Source: an uncultured Hungatella sp.
GTDB lineage: Bacteria > Bacillota > Clostridia > Lachnospirales > Lachnospiraceae
Direction of reading: 5' to 3'
Length of the DNA: 9,675 bases
Assembly (NCBI GenBank): GCA_959018155.1
Contig: CAUEKH010000068.1
Location: 1 to 9,675, forward strand
Positions 7,372 through 9,675 of the stretch are shown here, piece by piece. The notes beneath the pieces are model-generated. The model saw nothing but the letters and a program-made list of their open reading frames with translations, was not told the DNA's origin and ran no database searches. Numbering within the stretch: the stretch's first letter is position 1; each line of letters begins with the position of its first letter. Both the position numbers and the translations under genes were made by a program.

Positions 7372-7524
7372 CCCCGCCATTTTGCTTTCCTCCGGCCTAA
7401 GAACTGCCGACAGCCGAAATAAATCGCGGAATCGGTGGGAAGCGCCCCGGCCCCGACCCTGGCGGCTGACACGGAATTTCGCTTAAGGTATTGGCGAAAG
7501 CAACCTGGTCAGGTCTGTAATTTC

Positions 7525-7553
7525 ATGAGTTTTTTATTTAGGAAGAATATAGT
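7525..7553 (+). promoter_or_regulatory. Weak candidate promoter for the GNAT gene
   Basis: TATAGT (7548-7553) resembles a -10 box and lies in AT-rich DNA after the palindromic element; the matching -35 position (ATGAGT) is poor. It is the best candidate I see between the element and the acetyltransferase start, but the evidence is slight. Confidence 0.25.
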
Positions 7554-7616
7554 ATGGAGAGGGAAAATGGGGAATCTTGTGCGGGAAATATGTGAGAAAT
7601 AGATAGGACAAGAAAT

Positions 7617-7690
7617 ATAGAAATAAGGATATAGGAAATAAAAGTATAGGAAATAAAAGTATAGAAAATAGAGATATAGAAAAAAAGGGA
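7617..7690. repeat. 15-bp A-rich tandem repeats upstream of the GNAT gene
   Basis: After a 14-base partial unit (7617-7630), two identical copies of ATAGGAAATAAAAGT (7631-7645, 7646-7660) are followed by the diverged ATAGAAAATAGAGAT (7661-7675) and ATAGAAAAAAAGGGA (7676-7690). The tract is nearly all A and G with regularly spaced T. The same ATAGAA-like vocabulary continues inside the gene from 7807, so the low-complexity tract crosses the start codon. Confidence 0.85.
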
Positions 7691-7704
7691 ACAGGAGAAG
7701 GACG

Positions 7705-8493
7705 ATGGATGATGCGACTTTTTACAGGGAGAGTACGAAAGGCAATCTAAATACGAAAAATGAAGGAAATGTAGAGAGTGACGAATATATGAGAACTAAA
7801 GGAGGTATAGAAGAAATAGAAGATATAGAAGATATAGAAAAAATGAAAGATACGGAGAATTCAGAAGGCAACGAATATAAGGAAAATAATAAAAATACAG
7901 AATGCAGAGGAGATGTGGAAGATAAGGAAAAAACGATAAATACGAAAAACATAAAAAACATAACAAGCATAAAAAACACAAAAAACGTAACCAATAATCC
8001 CCTGACATTCCGCTACGCAGAAAGAAAGGACGCCCCATTAATTCTGCAATTCATCCGCGATTTGGCGGCATATGAAAAAATGGAGGATCAGGTGGTGGCA
8101 ACGGTACCTCTTCTGGAAGAGTGGCTGTTTGAAAAAGAAAAGGCAGAGGTATTATTTGCGGTTGCAGATGGAAAGGAAATCGGGTTTGCGTTGTTTTTCC
8201 ATAATTTTTCCACATTTCTGGGCAGGGCGGGGCTTTACCTTGAAGATCTGTATGTGCAGCCGGAATACCGCGGCCGGGGATATGGGAAGGCAATCTTAAA
8301 AGAACTTGCAAAAATTGCTGTGGCGCGGGGGTGCGGCCGGATGGAATGGTGGTGCCTCGACTGGAATAAGCCCAGCATTGATTTCTACCTGTCACTGGGC
8401 GCGGAGGCTATGGAGGACTGGACCGTGTATCGGCTGGCGGGGGAGACGCTTAAGGCGATGGCAGGAAATGAACCTGTTGCATCTGGCAAATGA
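7705..8493 (+). CDS. GNAT acetyltransferase (spermidine/diamine type) with low-complexity N-terminal extension
   Basis: Residues 99-262 form a complete GNAT N-acetyltransferase resembling the spermidine/diamine acetyltransferase (SSAT) group: LYLEDLYVQPEYRGRGYG at 177-194 is the acetyl-CoA loop, followed by WNKPSIDFY at 220-228. The acceptor is probably a polyamine, amine or amino group; this is family inference. Residues 1-98 are unusual: rich in K, E, N, D, I and T, with no predicted fold. They carry a tripeptide repeat (IEE, IED, IED, IEK at 35-46) and a basic Asn/Lys/Ile/Thr run at 77-98. Relatives are normally about 160 residues and begin near residue 98. The ATG at 7705 has AGGAGAAGG just upstream and an in-frame stop near 7671, and there is no ATG, GTG or TTG near the domain boundary (later ATGs are codons 29 and 47). 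The extension is therefore probably translated. Confidence 0.88.
   Translation: MDDATFYRESTKGNLNTKNEGNVESDEYMRTKGGIEEIEDIEDIEKMKDTENSEGNEYKENNKNTECRGDVEDKEKTINTKNIKNITSIKNTKNVTNNPLTFRYAERKDAPLILQFIRDLAAYEKMEDQVVATVPLLEEWLFEKEKAEVLFAVADGKEIGFALFFHNFSTFLGRAGLYLEDLYVQPEYRGRGYGKAILKELAKIAVARGCGRMEWWCLDWNKPSIDFYLSLGAEAMEDWTVYRLAGETLKAMAGNEPVASGK
7807..7842 (+). repeat. 9-bp coding repeat (Ile-Glu-Asp) in the GNAT extension
   Basis: ATAGAAGAA, ATAGAAGAT, ATAGAAGAT and ATAGAAAAA follow one another in frame and encode IEE-IED-IED-IEK. The period of nine keeps the reading frame, so gain or loss of units would change protein length without breaking the gene. Confidence 0.85.
7933..7998 (+). repeat. 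Degenerate 9-bp repeat (AAAAACATA type) before the GNAT domain
   Basis: AAAAACATA recurs with variation up to the domain boundary and encodes units such as KNI, KNI, TSI, KNT and KNV at about residues 81-95. Several runs of five or six A make it a possible slippage site. The acetyltransferase homology begins directly after it. Confidence 0.7.
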
Positions 8494-8505
8494 TTCCTGT
8501 ATAAT
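8477..8505 (+). promoter_or_regulatory. Promoter of the GH88 gene, inside the GNAT gene end
   Basis: TTGCAT (8477-8482), 17 bases, then a consensus TATAAT (8500-8505). The -35 lies in the last codons of the acetyltransferase gene and the -10 just after its stop. It implies that GH88 can be transcribed independently, with a leader of about 30 bases, although no terminator separates it from the GNAT gene. Confidence 0.65.
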
Positions 8506-8543
8506 AGACTTGTTATCCATTTGAATAAGAGGAGGTATCAGGA

Positions 8544-9675
8544 ATGAGAACAGTAGAACAGCTCTTAACCTATCCGGAAATCAGTGAAGAGGACGTAAAG
8601 AAGTACCTGGATACTGCGGTAGGACTGGTAGAACATAATTTAAAGGAGTTTACAGAAAATTTCCCGGATTCCAACAGTATTGACAACTTTTATCCGAAGA
8701 GTACAAATGTTGAATGGACCACAGGATTCTGGACCGGGGAAATCTGGCTGTCGTATGAAGCAACTGGAAAAGAGGCATTTAAGAAAGCCGGAGAAGTCCA
8801 GGTGGACAGCTTTTTAAACAGAATTGAAGAGCGGATTGATGTGGATCACCATGACATGGGATTTTTATATACCCCATCCTGTGTTGCCGCTTACAAACTG
8901 ACGGGAAATGAGACCGCAAAAAAGGCAGCACTGCTGGCTGCGGACAACTTAATGGGGAGATTCCAGGAAAAGGGACAGTTCTTCCAGGCGTGGGGACAGC
9001 TGGGGGCTCCTGACAATTACCGCCTGATTATCGACTGCCTTTTGAATATGCCTCTCCTGTTCTGGGCAACCGAGGTGACAGGTGACGAGTCGTATGCAAA
9101 GAAGGCAGAGGCTCATATCAAAACAGCTATGAACTATGTAATCAGACCGGATCATTCAACGTACCATACGTATTTCTTCAATCCGGAGACAGGTGAACCG
9201 GTAAAAGGTGTAACCCATCAGGGACACCGGGATGGATCCGCCTGGTCCCGGGGACAGGCCTGGGGAATCTACGGAAGCGCCATGGCATACCGTTATGTGA
9301 AGAATCCGGAATATATTGAGACATTTAAGAAAGTAACCGATTACTTCCTGACCCATCTGCCCAGTGATTTGATTCCGTACTGGGATTTCGACTTCGACGA
9401 TGGAAGCGACGAATCGAGAGACTCTTCAGCTGCAGTTGCCGCGGTCTGTGGTATGCTGGAGATGAGCAAATATATGGAGAAGGAAGATGCGGACTACTAT
9501 ACCGGTATGGCAAAACGGCTTCTGCTGGCGGCCCCAAAAGAGTGTCCGGTGAAAACTCCGGAAGAATCCATTGGACTTTTCCTCCACGGTACTTATGCCA
9601 TTGCGCCAGAACAAAACCCAGGCAGTAACGGGGGCGGGGAGGATGTTATTACATGGGGAGATACCAATTACTTAA
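8544..9675 (+). CDS. Unsaturated glucuronyl hydrolase, glycoside hydrolase family 88 (3' truncated)
   Basis: The 377 residues present cover nearly all of a GH88 enzyme; about 15-25 C-terminal residues lie past the window end. GH88 removes the 4,5-unsaturated uronic acid that polysaccharide lyases leave at the non-reducing end of oligosaccharides, by hydration of the double bond. It matches Bacillus sp. GL1 UGL along its length from memory: EWTTGFWTGEIWLSYE (57-72), DHHDMGFLY (101-109), IIDCLLN (162-168), SAWSRGQAWGIYG (232-244) and WGDTNYL at the end. D104 and D164 correspond to the two catalytic aspartates. No signal peptide, so it is cytosolic. The region before WGDTNYL lacks the Ser/Lys pattern I associate with streptococcal enzymes acting on sulfated glycosaminoglycans, so a non-sulfated substrate is more likely, with low confidence. 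AGGAGGT lies 7 bases before the ATG. Confidence 0.95.
   Translation, partial: MRTVEQLLTYPEISEEDVKKYLDTAVGLVEHNLKEFTENFPDSNSIDNFYPKSTNVEWTTGFWTGEIWLSYEATGKEAFKKAGEVQVDSFLNRIEERIDVDHHDMGFLYTPSCVAAYKLTGNETAKKAALLAADNLMGRFQEKGQFFQAWGQLGAPDNYRLIIDCLLNMPLLFWATEVTGDESYAKKAEAHIKTAMNYVIRPDHSTYHTYFFNPETGEPVKGVTHQGHRDGSAWSRGQAWGIYGSAMAYRYVKNPEYIETFKKVTDYFLTHLPSDLIPYWDFDFDDGSDESRDSSAAVAAVCGMLEMSKYMEKEDADYYTGMAKRLLLAAPKECPVKTPEESIGLFLHGTYAIAPEQNPGSNGGGEDVITWGDTNYL

Larger units (their letters stand above)
7183..7480. repeat. 298-bp near-palindromic element (long imperfect inverted repeat)
   Basis: The arms 7183-7289 and 7373-7480 are reverse complements over about 95 of 107 positions. The outermost 24 bp are perfect, as is a 21-bp block (7264-7284 with 7378-7398). 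Interruptions are single mismatches at 7207, 7218, 7231, 7259, 7263 and 7285, a five-base internal loop at 7238-7242, and a one-versus-two-base bulge at 7253. The apex is a three-way junction of two further hairpins (7294-7341 and 7343-7371). The element is much richer in G and C than its flanks. It starts 42 bases after the AraC stop codon, so it may also end that transcript. No credible coding frame is present. It could be a miniature inverted-repeat element, a structured RNA gene, or both. I do not recognise the family. Confidence 0.85.

Noticed and set aside
7161..7400. 79-residue plus-strand frame across the palindrome
   Set aside because: It lies in the left and centre of the inverted repeat, has no clear ribosome site and gives no protein-like composition; the structure explains the sequence better.
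7183..7480. Ordinary rho-independent terminator of the AraC gene
   Set aside because: Arms over 100 bases with a branched apex and no T-run directly after 7480 do not fit, though it may incidentally stop transcription.
7174..7494. Target-site duplication around the palindrome (AGGTTATGG at 7174-7182, AGGTATTGG at 7486-7494)
   Set aside because: Only seven of nine bases match and the right copy is five bases away from the element end; too weak to claim transposition.
7617..7690. CRISPR array
   Set aside because: The units are contiguous 15-mers without spacers, and there are no cas genes.
7722..8038. Phe/Leu/Ser-rich minus-strand frames (80-90 residues) that look like membrane proteins
   Set aside because: They are the complement of the A-rich GNAT extension; TTT/CTT-rich antisense automatically encodes hydrophobic residues. 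No ribosome site, and the sense frame has a conserved domain.

Overview
The window looks like a piece of a Firmicutes chromosome, most likely a gut Lachnospiraceae-type Clostridia. The reasons are strong AGGAGG ribosome sites, sigma-A type promoters, short AT-rich intergenic DNA around coding DNA of moderate GC, and protein sequences typical of that group. This placement is inference; there is no rRNA or marker search behind it.

Layout. (1) Positions 3-143 hold the last 46 codons of an unrecognised plus-strand gene. It converges on carB, the large subunit of carbamoyl-phosphate synthase (313-3543, minus), across a long bidirectional terminator hairpin. carA is not next to carB here. (2) An AT-rich gap of about 390 bp holds the carB leader and a second long hairpin. 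(3) A cytoplasmic GH78 alpha-L-rhamnosidase (3936-6110, minus) is divergent from an AraC-family regulator (6253-7140, plus). Their 142-bp shared control region has overlapping promoters and three tandem 18-bp imperfect repeats. (4) Positions 7183-7480 form a 298-bp near-palindrome with no credible gene. It folds as about 95 Watson-Crick pairs of main stem topped by a three-way junction. (5) A purine-rich, A-rich repetitive tract starts near 7617 and runs through the start of a GNAT acetyltransferase gene (7705-8493), giving that enzyme a 98-residue low-complexity N-terminal extension. (6) A GH88 unsaturated glucuronyl hydrolase (8544 to the window end, truncated) has its own promoter in the tail of the GNAT gene.

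How the genes fit together. The AraC regulator and the rhamnosidase form a classic sugar-responsive pair. GH88 removes the unsaturated uronic acid that polysaccharide lyases leave at the non-reducing end, and GH78 removes rhamnose. Together they could finish intracellular breakdown of imported oligosaccharides containing rhamnose and uronic acid, although the two genes are about 2.4 kb apart and need not be co-regulated. carB belongs to arginine and pyrimidine synthesis and is unrelated. The most unusual parts are the 298-bp palindromic element and the adjacent repeat tract that has become the N-terminus of a conserved enzyme.
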